Assembly: GCF_051622035.1 (NCBI RefSeq)
Contig: NC_135367.1
Span: forward strand, 26,614,001-26,678,000
Direction: 5' to 3'
DNA length: 64,000 bases
DNA from: Arctopsyche grandis
Taxonomy: Eukaryota; Arthropoda; Insecta; Trichoptera; Hydropsychidae
Shown here: piece by piece, positions 22,075-35,510 of the stretch
Layout of the letters: the number at the start of each line of letters is the position of its first letter
How positions within the stretch are numbered: the stretch's first letter is position 1
The notes under the pieces: model-generated
Told to the model about the DNA's origin: nothing
What the model saw: only the letters and a program-made list of their open reading frames with translations
The model's database searches: none
Program-made: the position numbers and the translations under genes

Positions 22075-22137
22075 ATAATAAAAAATTTCGATGAATTTAA
22101 TAAAATTTATATACATACATATTTATTTTTTACATAC

Positions 22138-22513
22138 ATACATATACCAGGAAGGCCTTACAGGTAACCCCAATGCGCCTTCTTGGCCAATAACAAATAT
22201 TGCATCATTTTTTTTACAGCATTACGATACACTGAAAAACTCGCAAATTAACGAGACGTCTATGAATTGTACATACATTTTATTGTTAATTAATCAATCT
22301 CAAATAGCGGTGACATAGTAGGTAGGATTGTTTTTAGCCAATTTTAAATCGGGAACCGTTTCAACAATGAAATCAGGGAATTTTGGTAAACTCTGATAGG
22401 AAACGATCAACCTGGAGTCACAAAAATTCTTTTCGATCAAGGTCAGCTCATGGGATCGAATTCGGCGCCTCTCGACGATAAGCAGAAGCTAAACGACCGA
22501 GCTATGCTGCTGG
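22138..22513 (-). mobile_element. tRNA-headed SINE, family 1 (minus)
   Basis: The hairpin ccaggaaggc...gccttcttgg near 22148-22188 is the 3' end. The body holds gggaaccgtttcaacaatga. The head reads inversely as gatcgaattc...gagctatgctgctggc at the right. It is close to full length. Confidence 0.85.
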
Positions 22514-22664
22514 CATATATGTACATATACACACTATAAAGACAACACAACAATTAAAAAATAATAGAAAAATTCAAAAATGCTTTTTAATTAAAATTAC
22601 AAAGAAAAAAACATGAATTTAAAAATACAAAGACAAAAAATATGAATATGATACCAATTAAAAT

Positions 22665-23278
22665 TTATTTAAACTCAACATGGAGTATATTTCTACAGAT
22701 TCTTTTTTGAGATTCGTGCGACGATCGGTAACAATTAATTATATTGTATTTACTAAAATACCTTTCAGCATCCACACTATTAACGGGACACCAAATACAT
22801 TTTAGAGCTGCACAACCAAACTCTTCATATTTATTTTTTGTTGCCATCAATAATAGCAATATATTCACTTTTTATATTATCTTTTAATTGTCTAAAAAAA
22901 GTGCAGATATCCTACCAAACATCGAGTATCTGTTAATACATTAAACAATGGCAGGTTTCTATTAGATTTTGTACCTGCCACAGATGGATTATTAAGTCTT
23001 GAATGCGATTCTAGTTTTAAGACGCCTTTTTTTTTAGCAGCCTTTTGGATACACAGCTCCAACTGTCTTCATTTGTTTACAGTAGTAGACAAAAGCAGTT
23101 GCTTGGTTTCGACAGGAAAAACTCCGTCTATGGTAAACTGCAAGCTTTGTTTTATCCACTCAATTTCTTCACATAATAAATGGGCAAAGGAATAGGAATA
23201 CCCTTCTAAATTTTCTACTAATTTTATGAATTTCATGCAATTCTCGCTCTTGTTTGTTATTTTAGCATCTTTTCGCAT
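22665..23278 (-). pseudogene. hAT transposase C-terminal remnant
   Basis: Two minus-strand frames give parts of one protein. 22665-22868 contains ALKCIWCPVNSVDAERYFSKYN, the hAT C-terminal dimerisation motif. 23069-23278 lies upstream in the transposase. The frames are separated by stops and shifts. No intact ends were found, so it is an old immobile fragment. The hAT call rests on the PVNSVDAERYFS pattern. Confidence 0.65.
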
Positions 23279-23559
23279 AATTTAAGAATTTAGCATCGAT
23301 TAGCATCTATTCATAATTTTAGCATATATTAAGCATTTATGGCAAAATGCCCGAAATACGTGTCTCTAGTAATACGTTACGAGGTATGTATGACTGACGT
23401 GGTCGTATGTCGGATGACAATCAGCATCGATTGGTTAGACTTACGGTGGTTTGAAGTGTACGATCGGCATGTTGGTATGATGGTATGTCGATCGACTGGT
23501 ATGAACTGACTCCCTTTCTAAGACAAGTAAGAGTTTTTATTATGTAATTTGTTGGAACT

Positions 23560-23720
23560 TATCCAATGAAAATCAGATAAATTGGCAAAACTCTGATAGG
23601 AAACGATCTACCTGGAGTCACAAATCCAAAGTCTGACCAGCAGAAACCAGTGAGATTTGAACCCATGACCACTTTGTTCAAAGCATTACATGCTAACCAC
23701 TAGTCTGTTCTGCCGGTAAT
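23560..23720 (-). mobile_element. SINE fragment (minus)
   Basis: A body piece (aaaatcagataaattggcaa, aaacgatctacctggagtca) followed by a tRNA-like head in reverse (agatttgaacccatgacc...ctaaccactagtc). The 3' part is missing. Confidence 0.7.
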
Positions 23721-25593
23721 AATAATAACTCAATTCTTCTAAAACCACTTGATAATTTTAAATATTTTGTCAACAAATCAGTAAAGAAAGAATAAGTGAA
23801 ATTAAAAATTTTAGTGCCCAATAGTCACAATACGGTCTACGTGCATAACTTTTTAATTTACAAATGAGTGTTTCAGTTACCCAGAAGTACACACACTAAT
23901 GGATCCTAACTCCTCGAAAAGGAGCTAATTTTCGTATTTATATATTGACCGACGGAAACTATTCGGGTCGAATGGAACAATCACGGAAGTGAAACGGTCC
24001 ACTGTGCGTATCAACTTTGCTTAATTGCCAGAGAGGAAGGGCCGGCCGGACGAGCGCGAATAAGGGACGGAGGAAAGGGCCAACGGGTCAAATTTAATTC
24101 TGTGCACAATCGAGTTGTCAAAGGACAAGCTGAGGGCCAGATTTGACCGTTACTCGAATCAATTATTCAAATGCAAGCGACATTCAAATCAAAACTGGGT
24201 GTTTACGCATTTTAAGACGGTTTAAAACAAACAAACTATGTAAGTACTATTATTAAGCCTTGTGTACATATGTATAATATGTACATATATTTGCTCTTGG
24301 AATGCAGTGAAGTTGCTCCGGAACACTATAAATATATCATATCAAGAATGAGGTTAATTAGAAGTGATCTAGGTACTTCTATTACTTTTAACTCCTTCAA
24401 TCTGTATCATCGTTAGTTACTAGAACCTTCCCTTATTAGAGTCAAGGCCTCAGCCTTATGGCTTTAGCCTTAGCCTTTTGCAGACTAAGCTCTTATGAGT
24501 TCTTCCAAAATTGACTGCTACTGGCACCTGTTCATATTAATATTATGTACATATATATGTATATACTAAATTATTCGCATAAAGAGCACACACATTTAAA
24601 AGGCCGAAAATAATAGAAGACAGACTGAACTGACCTTCACAAAATTTCAGAGCTATGGAGTCGGAGTCAAAATCATAATTGTTGAAAATTCAACCGACTC
24701 GGTTCAGAAGCTCGAAAATAAAAAATAAAAAATGCTGAAAGAATAACGCTTACAAAATGCTTGTTTTTAAAAAGCTATTTTGATCATAATTATTTTATTT
24801 TATGCTTTTTAGAGTTCCAGAATTTTGTGTTTTATCACTTCATTTAGAGCAGTCTAATTCTTCAATGCACAGTACATTTAGTAATTTCACTCTGTTAATG
24901 TTACCATAGACTTGCCAGGCAGCAAAGAGTCTGGATCCCAAATATATTCTTGTCGATATCTTCATTCCAGAGGAAAACGATTTAATTGATTCCAATTAAA
25001 TCCAATTCATACCAATTAAATCCAATTCATTCCAATTAGTAGTGTGGACGCTTCAGAACATCTCTATCCAACAACAACCTATGTACATATGCACAACGTA
25101 GACAGCTACGTATAGGCTATGATTTGACCAAAACAGTTAAATATTTGAGCCACGAATATCACCAATATATTACTTTATTTACGTATGTCAGACAGTTTAA
25201 AGTCAGAGAGTGAAAAAAGTAACTGTTTAACTTTTTTGCCTGTGAGTTGGGAAGGGGTAGTAAAAAGAAGTGTTCAGATAGCTAGCTCTCATCGCTATAA
25301 TCTGATACACGATTAATTTGTTATTTTTCATGAGTTCTTTAATATTTTAACGATATTTGAAAAAAAAGAGGATAGTGCATCGAACACAACCTGTTTCTTT
25401 ATATTATATATAACATAAAACTTTATTTTAATTCGTGTATCAAACCCTTTCCGAAACCACCCGTTGAAATCAACGGGCCCAAAACTAGTATACATATACA
25501 TATATGTACCCAAAACTAGTATAAAGTATACATATATATGTACATATATACGTATATGAGTAAAAATTTCAATTCAACTAACAGAACGTCTTA
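23721..25593. other. Anonymous sequence with diffuse repeats
   Basis: No gene is seen. 25180-25320 resembles 40055-40165 (aagtaact.., gaaggggt.gta, atagctagct.tcatcgct). 24575-24640 resembles 28330-28390 (aaagagcacaca, aataatagaag). A short imperfect repeat of attccaattaaatccaattca occurs at 24985-25040. 23990-24180 is GC-richer and may be unique. Confidence 0.5.
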
Positions 25594-26584
25594 TGCTGCG
25601 TACGGACCAAACAAACGACGATTTTGGGCCAACGTTTTAACCAGCAGGATAAAACCAGTAGTGTACAAAATATCGAAATAAAGATTAAATTTAAAAATTG
25701 AAATTAAATATCAAAATTAAAACTATTATTATTATATTAAAATTAAATTCAAATATCAAAATAAAATTATAATCAATATATTAAAATTAAAATAAAATAT
25801 TGAAAGTTAAAACAGAACATGCCCAATTTAAATAAATTTTCGAGATTGACCTAAAATTAGATCATCAACAATCACACACAGGTAATCCTCGACTTTTGTT
25901 TGTCGAAGATGTTTTGACTTACGAAGATACGCACTAAGATCGAAAAAAAAATCAAAGAACTATTATTTTTACTTCCCCGTAATGCGCAGTTACTGAGAAT
26001 ATCTCATATATTAGTATGGGTGACCGAGCGATGGTCGCAATCCGGTGCGTTGTCGGTATATCAATCGAAATTTTTTTAGTCTTCAATTGTTTCTCTCGTC
26101 GAAATAAATCATTTCAGAGGTAAAATTTATCGGATAATGTCTTCAATTGTTTCTCTCGTCGAAATAAATCAAATAATTAAATCCATCTCAGAGGTAAAAT
26201 TTATCGGATAATGTGTGATTATTAATTTTATTTCGACGAAAGAAAAAAAAACCCTTTAACAAATCACCGACATTTTTTTTGTTAAATATTTCATTCGACG
26301 GCGAAACAGTAGTGTATCGTGACGACTTATAAGAAACAATAACAAGGTTTTTTTCGCTCGTAATTATAATATTTCTCTGGTTGTAATGCGTATCGTCGTA
26401 ATTCAAAACATTGTTGTTATTCAAAACATCAACGATGATCTAATTTTAGCTCAATCTCGCTATTTAGCTTAATTTTGATATTTAATTTCAATTTTTTAAT
26501 TTAATTTTTATTTCGATATTTTGTACGCTACTGGTTTTAAAAGTTGGCCCAAAATCGTCGTTGGTTTGGTGCGTACGGACCATT
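25594..26584. mobile_element. Long-TIR DNA transposon (foldback MITE), copy 1
   Basis: Ends are inverted over more than 100 bp: ttttgggccaacgttttaacc...aaaatatcgaaataa on the left and the complementary ttatttcgatattttgtacg...ggcccaaaatcgtcg on the right. The outermost motif ggt-cgtacg-acc is itself palindromic. A second copy is at 49128-50515. The centre holds an internal duplication (26083-26140 and 26141-26212) around ttgtttctctcgtcgaaata. No transposase. Confidence 0.75.
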
Positions 26585-26845
26585 AAAAGATCCAAACAAA
26601 TATTAAAAAAACGTCTCATTTTAGTTTCGTGCAATGTTTTAGCGTTGCAAAACTTCGTGACCTTCTAAACAATACACTAGTATACATATACTGTGCGCAA
26701 AAAAGTTTCACTTCAAACGTTGCTACGGTGTCTCTCATTCAAAACAACTGTAGATACATATGTATACGGATTTTATACCCACCGCTTTTAAAAATTTATT
26801 TAATAATCAGATAAATCGAATAGAACACTTCACGGCTGCAGCTAT
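26585..26845. repeat. Flanking segment shared with 50030-50277
   Basis: Nearly identical to 50030-50277 (gatccaaacaaatattaaaa ... cacttcacggctgcagc), differing by rare substitutions. The match runs beyond the apparent end of the long-TIR transposon, so either the element is larger than its inverted ends suggest or a segment was duplicated with it. Confidence 0.8.
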
Positions 26846-27417
26846 CACATGTTCGGTTTAGGAGCTCGGTTTGATCACAGCACTCACTTTTTGCCATTTC
26901 GTCGACAAATTCAGAACGTATTCGTGCTTGCCGCTTATGAATAATACATCCAAGTCCATGTGCGAGCGTATCGCCGTCTCTTTCGCACGCGCGCTACATC
27001 CGCATAGCGCTGTCTCGCTCTACACCATTCGCACGCCGTTCGCCGAGGTGTTTGCACGTCTTCTCGCGCTTTATGGATATTGACGCGAACGGCTTTACGA
27101 CCGTCGGCGTTTCCCCTCCCCCACTAAAAATATGAATCAAAGTCATAAAAATATTATGCTCTTGTTCAATTGTTTGAGTTTTTAAACATTGTACGGCCCT
27201 GTTTACTTTTTACAACAAATATTTGGATATACGTACACAATCACGTTCGACTATCTGTGACAAAATTTTATTGAGTTGGTTACAACCAGAGGTGTAACAT
27301 ATTGTTAATTTGTTCACAACATGTCAGTGAAGAAATCACAAAATTCACCTCCTCCCCTTCTTCATCTTACAGAAAAAAAAATTCGGATGTGACCAACCCA
27401 TGACTTCATATGGATGC
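26846..27417. other. GC-richer anonymous sequence
   Basis: 26930-27120 is rich in CG dinucleotides (ttcgcacgcgcgc, cacgccgttcgccgagg). It may be the promoter part of an unrecognised transposon. The frame 26871-27083 has no motif. Confidence 0.4.
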
Positions 27418-27802
27418 GGTCCATCCGCTCTAAAATCGCCAGACAAATTGAAAGACAGATTAACGGACGTCTGCTTTAAATTCAATTCTCGTCTTCTCGA
27501 ATGATAGATTGCACATCAGATGACGGGTAACCTTTCGATGTGCACAGATGCAATTATTAAAATGGTAATTATTAAAATTGAGTTGGATCTATCAGGCGAG
27601 TTTAATAAGGCAAGATTCGATAAGTTCCGAATCTTGCCTTATTAAACTCGCCAGAAAGATCCAACTCAATTTTAATAATTGCATCTGTGCACATCGAAAG
27701 GTTACTCGTCATCTGATGTGCAATCTATCATTCGAGAAAACGATAATTACGTTTAAAGCTGCCGTACGTTCGTTTATCTGGCGATTTTAGAGCGGATGCA
27801 CC
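27418..27802. mobile_element. Near-perfect foldback element (long palindrome)
   Basis: The two halves are inverted copies. ATCCGCTCTAAAATCGCCAGA-type ends at 27423 and 27777 and inner arms gcgagtttaataaggcaaga/tcttgccttattaaactcgc meet at a loop of about 7 nt near 27620. The left arm has one extra 15-bp duplication (taattattaaaa). Total about 385 bp, no coding capacity. Confidence 0.85.
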
Positions 27803-30295
27803 AAACCCCTTTATATATGTATTTGAGGAATATAAGAAGGTCACAAAACAAAATTCGATAATTAAACATACATACACGTTCACACATACCGGCTATGAAA
27901 GCATTTTCGATACAAATTGAGCGCAAATGTAGGGAAACTTACACAAGACAAAAGTTCTACTTCCGGTTGTTGGATTTTGTTCGAAATTTTTTTATTACTT
28001 AAAATCACTATAATTGTATTATACTGATGAAATATTAAGAAAATAAAATAATTTAAAAGGTCAAAATAAAATAATTAAATATTGCTTTAAAAAAACAAAC
28101 CACTTCCTTTGGCTTACGAATTCTGACCAAAACCTTATCAGCTCTAAGTTAGTACATAAAGAATACAAATATAAATTTTCAGCTTGATACGTTCAAGGGT
28201 CTGGACAGAATCGTGGCCACAATATTTGTGACCTTTCTAAGAGGAAAACAATCCCACTTCCAGTTTATTAAATTTAGTGATTTTTTTTTATTTTTATCAC
28301 ATTGATACAATAATTATACTTGAATTTTTTCGTAAAGAGCACACATGTTTAAGGTCTCGAAAAAAATAATGGAAGAAAAATCGAACGAGAGTAAACTGCC
28401 ACTTTCGGCTGACGGATGCTTACCAAATTATATACATAACTTGGTATTAAGCTTAAACTTCTAGATATGAAATCTTAGTTCAATAAACCAAAAGGTTTCT
28501 GAGAAAAACATAAAAACCTCGATTCCCTAAAGTAAAAGTACTACTTCCGATTCAGCTAAAAGTATTCAAAAAATATTAGAATATAAAATTTATAATTTCT
28601 ATTACATGTAAACATTTTCAGTCTGATTTGGTTAGCGTCTTGGGAGATAATTGAATTCAAAAACTTAAAAAAAGAGGACACCTATAAGGGGAGGTACCAT
28701 TTCCGGTCAACTTAAAAAAGTCGTGTCGATAAGAATTTCAGTACCCAATACTAAGTTGCAATTCGATAGGACTAACGGTGTTAAAATCTCCAAAATACAC
28801 AGACACACACACACATTTTTTCTACATCATGAAAACGTGATCAGTGATCGATTCTGTACTCGAATCAGTCAAAATCTCGAGTTCGAATTTTTGTATGATC
28901 ACAAAACTTAATCTATTGTTACTACGTACATAGATAAAGTAAAAATGTACTGTAAAAAAAGCTTTTGTGATCGCAGTGAAAGACACAGTGACTACAGTAT
29001 TGATAAAAGTAGTTTCTTATTTTCATCTCAGACAGTCAGCCCGAATGAATCTACGAAGCGATTCGCTGACCAATTATTCTAAGCGTATACACAATGCAGT
29101 TAGGGCTAGTGGTCAATTAGTGGCGAGATCTCATTGGCTGTTGAGCGCTGTTCGCTCGTAGGCCTGATTGCTGATTGGACGATAAGTTCTGTTCGCCTAT
29201 TGGTCGAGCAGTACTGACTAACCAATATTCACATTAAAATATTCGTATGTACAATATCACAACATTTTATATGAAAACTATAAATGTAAATTTTTTTGTA
29301 CGGTAAATGGAAAAATATCTAATCGAAATACAAGCAGCAGTGTGTATATAAATATATAAAATATGCTTACAGGTGAATTATCTCCGTGAGTTAAATTTTA
29401 ATCTCCTACCTTTATTGCAACCTAAAAAGATAAATAGAATATTTGAAATTAGCTTACAGGTGTTTTAAATTAAAATTGCGAAGTAGTACAAAACAATTTG
29501 AAAATTTACCAGCTGTATTCAGTCTCCATAGCAATAGTTTAAGCACCTTTGCCAATCATCTTCTTCAATACATATTTTGAAAGGTGGCACATAATTTAAC
29601 AAACACTTATATTTATTTTTAATAGCATTCAGAATTATATAAATTATTTTTAAAATTTAAATTCACTTTATTTAAAAAAAAAAAGACAAATGTATTTATA
29701 TTTTCACGTGAAGGAAAATTGTAACACAGCTAAATAATTAAAATTATTATTAAAAAAAACGCACTAAAATCACTTGATATCACAATACGTAGCTGATAGC
29801 TAATAGTAACGAGTGCAAATGATGATTTATCGGAACGCGGATGCTGATTCAAAGTACGGATTTGCAAACGATAATATTGCATAAAACTATGAATAGTCGA
29901 CACTTGAATTGCGATATATTTTCATGAACTTCTCTCGCAAACTATATCATTGTATTGATTGATGATTAATTGAAACGTTATATACTCGCGTACTATTTTT
30001 GCCCAGCGTGGGGTTTGTTCGTTATTCGTTGACTGAAACTGAATAAAAATAAACAAGTGAACTAAATTTTTTCAATTTAAAAAGTTCAAATTAATGTTTG
30101 TGCATATTTGTATTGATTGTCACAAAAAGATATGTTCGATTCTAAAAATTACTTCTTCATTACTCCAACCGTTTCTTGTGCCCACATTTTTGAGATAAAA
30201 TCGTCATTGAGTATCAAAAATAATACGTAAACGACAAATAAGTACAATATGTCTTTGTTATATCTGAAATGCCTACAGAGAATATTATATTTTCA
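27803..30295. other. Anonymous AT-rich sequence
   Basis: No gene is recognised. 29090-29225 contains four ATTGG-type CCAAT boxes in about 100 bp (cattggctgttgag, gattggacg, tattggtcg, aaccaatatt), with a looser parallel at 39660-39730. The frame at 28967-29161 has no motif. Confidence 0.45.
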
Positions 30296-30618
30296 TAATT
30301 GAATGTGATGTATGAGTGGAATTCTGATATTCTTTCTTCCATTTCAGCCTCGCAGGTATGTTTTGTATTTGCGGCTGGTTCTTATATATGAAAGATGGCT
30401 ATAGGTACAAGACATTCCCTACTTTCTATTTCATTATATGATATTTTTACTTTATCTGCTATTATTACAATGCTTTTAATTTTTATGATTATGTATAAAT
30501 GTATTTTTTGTCTGTGTATATTTGTATATTTTTTTTATTTTTCTCATCTCTCTGTATTTTTTCGACAATATTGTGGCGCATTAGAGACTCCTGTAATGCC
30601 ACAATGGTCCAAACTTAA

Positions 30619-31576
30619 CCCTTTGACTGCTACAACAACGATAAATCGTTGTTTTGAAATCGGCGAAGATTGCTACGACGATCGTTGTTGACGTCATTAA
30701 TTGTCGTATTTCAATACTTTCTTTGAGCCACCAGCGCATCAGTGGCACGAAACATTTTTTTTATATACGTATTTATATTTATTTTTCAATCAAGCTTTAT
30801 AAATATTTATCAATTTTTTAAATAAAAGCTCTTCAATTTCGGGTTCATCATCAAAGTAAATTTCGGGTTCGTTGTCAATGTCATATAAGGAGTTATTACT
30901 TGGGAATTGATTATTGTCGATAAATTCATTTTCAGAATCAGTAGAGCTGCTGATTTGTCGAGTTCCTCGGTGAGGAGCTATTATTTCGCTTTCATCACTT
31001 TCACTGTCCGATATCATTTTGCAGAGTTAAAATAAATGGCAAAAAACAATAGAAATCCGCTTTCAATTATATAGGTCACGAGACGTCACGAATTCATGCA
31101 ATCAATCAAATGCAACTGAAATGCATACAAAATGTTTATGATACATGTTGAAAAATTATTTGATTATTAGAAACTTCGCATCCTTGTGTGTCTCGCTCAC
31201 ACGTACACAATTAAAACCAAGAAAGAAAGAGAGAAAGACCGCTACCTGTTTCGAATATATCGCATGTTGTAAGGATACATCGATATCTAAAAATAGATTA
31301 TTGAAAAGAATAAAGCGTCGGAAAAAAATCGTCAAAACTTATTTAGTGTATATATGTAGGTATCTCTTTCGCACGCACGCATGTAAAAGCAAGACAGAAA
31401 GAGAGAGCACGAGTCCACGACTGCTTCTTAAAAATGTATATAAAGTATTATAAAAATTACGAGTGTTCGGCGAAGTAAGTATGTAAAAAAAATATTATAT
31501 TTATTTTTTTTCAAAATAATTACAAATGTTAGCATTTTTCGCTTGGACATTGAAAAACCTCGTAGCAGCCAAAGGG
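30619..31576 (-). mobile_element. Non-autonomous piggyBac element
   Basis: Inverted ends CCCTTTGACTGCTAC and GTAGCAGCCAAAGGG with TTAA on both sides (30615-30618 and 31577-31580), diagnostic of piggyBac. 958 bp, carrying only an N-terminal transposase piece on the minus strand. It is inserted in the LINE-J tail, which is continuous once the insert is removed. tctctttcgcacgcacgcat-like tracts near 31370 may belong to its promoter. Confidence 0.88.
30790..31017 (-). pseudogene. piggyBac transposase N-terminal remnant, 75 aa
   Basis: ATG at 31017, stop at 30790. The protein is strongly acidic and Ser-rich (MISDSESDESEII...SSSTDSENEF...EPEIYFDDEPEIEELL). That fits the disordered acidic N-terminus of piggyBac transposases. 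The catalytic DDD core and the Cys-rich C-terminus are absent. The frame is intact for its length. The assignment depends on the surrounding TTAA and inverted ends more than on the protein. Confidence 0.6.
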
Positions 31577-31616
31577 TTAAACTTAAAATAAAATAAATAA
31601 GCATGTAATTATTTTA

Positions 31617-31915
31617 ATTGTATGGTCACGGATTTAATCCCTGGCTGACCAGAAATTGAATATGGGACTCCAAGGTCTATCGTTTCGTATCAAAATTTGC
31701 CAATTTATGTGATTTCATTGAAAAAGTTCCAAAAAAATTGGCAACCATGTTGTATTCCTCGCAAAATTCAAGCTTATAGCATCTTAAATTCGCTGATTTA
31801 TAAATTGCTGCAAATTTGTCCACAGGTCTGCAAAAATGCAAACTTATCAAAATTTATCCATAGATTTAGGAAGTGCATAATTACGGGAAATATTATAGTC
31901 TGTAGACTGAAATAA
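31617..31915 (+). mobile_element. SINE fragment
   Basis: Starts with a decayed B box (ggatttaatccctgg). Then come gaccagaaattg, tcgtttcgtatcaaaatttg and ttgccaattt...gattt of the shared body. The hairpin tail is missing. Confidence 0.65.
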
Positions 31916-32261
31916 TCTAAAATTCAAATAAATTTACCAATATTGATAAAATTAAGGCAAAATAATTTTAAAAATGTATCAACTTTCGCTTGACAGCGAA
32001 GGAAGCGTTGTGGAAAACTTCGATTTTTCCATAGAATTAAAAATATATTTTTTATTTTTAAAATGGGATATTAAATTTGTTAACTGTTCAAAGACAAAAG
32101 AAAATAAAAACTTAAAAAATAATTAAATTTTAATTGGAAAAATTTGAATTGTTCACACGAGAAGCGCTTGCTTATAAACGCACTAAGTATTCAAATTTTG
32201 TATCGATTTTAAAAAATTGACTATTTTTTAGGCACACTAATTTATTTTATTTTTTACATAC
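31916..32261. other. Anonymous AT-rich sequence
   Basis: Nothing recognisable; stop-rich in all frames. Confidence 0.4.
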
Positions 32262-32725
32262 ATATATACAAATATACCAGGAAGGCTTAACAGGTAAACT
32301 CCAAATGCGTCTTCCTGGTCCACATAATTATTACATAGATACATGTAAATCTAAACAATATCTGACATCTATGGTCAGATATTACAAACATCGTATTAAT
32401 ACGATAAATAACGATGAATAACTTTCATGTAACAATACGATTTTTTTTATATTCGATAAACAACCACAGAGACATCTATGGTGAGCAATATGACGAAACC
32501 TAATATATAACAATAACTAAAGGTTCGCAACAGAAAATTGGAAAGGAAACGCCAATTTTTTAGGAATCGTTTCAATGAAAATCAGAAAAATTGGCAAATT
32601 CTGATAAGAAACGTTCGTCCTTGACAAACCAAGGTCTGGCCAATAGCGAGACTTAGCGGGAATCGAACTCGTAACATCAAGTACAAGATAATTCAACATT
32701 CACCACTAGACTACGCTACTGGTTA
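32262..32725 (-). mobile_element. tRNA-headed SINE, subfamily 2 body with CCAGGAAGGC tail (minus)
   Basis: Left end has the hairpin ccaggaaggc...gtcttcctgg (32277-32317). The middle carries subfamily 2 tracts (gacatctatggtcagatatt, acagagacatctatggtgag). The head is at the right (gggaatcgaactcgtaacat ... ccactagactacgctactgg). The body/tail combination differs from 17740-18215. Confidence 0.85.
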
Positions 32726-34375
<1,650 letters not shown>

Positions 34376-34800
34376 GTATATACCAGGAAGGCTTGACAGG
34401 AAAACCCCAATGCGCCTTCCTGGACAATTAATTAAAAAACATGCAGAATTTTATTATTAAATAAATCACTGTATTTCTAGAAGCTGAAGAACACGAAATA
34501 ACAATTAATTAATTAATTAATTACAGAATTAATCCATTGAGACATCTATGGGTTTGGATTTCGTACATTTTTTTTTACAAATTATACACACAATCAATAC
34601 AGAAGATTTGTGACAACAGGAAAGATGATATTTTGAACCATTTCAACAATGATGAGATAAAATTGGCAAATTCTAATAAGAAACGAAACAAAATTTGGAG
34701 TCACAAATACCCCCAAATCTAACCAGCAGTATGGCGGATCGAACCCACTGATCACTTGGTGCTAAAAATACACGCTACCATTAAGCCATACTGCTGGCTG
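34376..34800 (-). mobile_element. tRNA-headed SINE, full-length (minus)
   Basis: Hairpin ccaggaaggc...gccttcctgg (34383-34423) at the left. The body includes gacatctatgggtttgg and gaaccatttcaacaatga. The tRNA-like head at the right reads inversely with GGGTTCGATCC as B box and GGCTTAATGGTAGCG as A box. The flanks share TATATAC, a plausible target duplication. Confidence 0.88.
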
Positions 34801-34928
34801 TATATACAAATTAAATAGGTACTTTATATTTTTTTTACTATTATATTGAACATTAAGATCATAAATACCAACAAGAAAATAATCTGTAAAATAAATAAAC
34901 ACTGAATCGGTAGCTATTAGTTATAATG

Positions 34929-35510
34929 CGTGGACATTTGGCAGAACTAACATTAGGCCGCTATCGGCCTATATCAGTTTGGTTCAGTTCGCTATGTACA
35001 TATATCGGCAAAAGTCTATACTTTTGACCGAACGGACATTAAACCGATGGACTTTTGGCCAAAAAGACATTTGGCCGAACGGACATCAGGCCGCCAGATG
35101 TTCGACCGAACGGGCATTTGGACGATTAAAATTTCCAGTTGCTTTAATGTATTTATAATCAGCAGTGGATGGTGAATAATGATGTAAACAGTACTGAACT
35201 TTTACTAGGTGCCACCAATCCTATTAATTTTATTATTTACTTAATACAAATATTATTTTCAAACATGTTTGTATTTTAATTGATTTTGAAAAAAAAAGCC
35301 GTTTTTTTATATAAAACGATAAAAGTGAATAATTTTGTATCAAAAATATTCAAAAATCATTAAAAATAGATACATTATTTAAAATCTCATCGACTTATCT
35401 TAAGCATTGATATTTTTGATAAATGTTAACACTTAAAAATTTCATTCGGCCAAATGTCCGTTCGGCCAGGCGTCTGTTGGTCAGGTATCTGTCGGCCAAG
35501 TGGCCAAACG
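34929..35510. mobile_element. Foldback element with reiterated GGCCGAACGGACAT motif
   Basis: The left end carries about six variants of ttggccgaacggacat in tandem (34929-35125). The right end (35448-35510) carries inverted versions (cggccaaatgtccgttcggc, ggccaagtggccaaacg). The AT-rich core has no coding sequence. The ends together form an inverted repeat, so a DNA transposon derivative is likely. Confidence 0.7.

Larger units (their letters stand above)
30296..31605 (+). mobile_element. LINE-J copy 5 (3' UTR), split by piggyBac
   Basis: Only the 3' UTR remains: gtatgagtggaattctgata, tttcagcctcgcaggtatg, then the hairpin at 30570-30610 with a decayed 5' stem (CAATATTGTGGC versus GCCACAATGG). 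The A-rich tail AAATAAAATAAATAAG resumes after the piggyBac insert. Confidence 0.82.
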
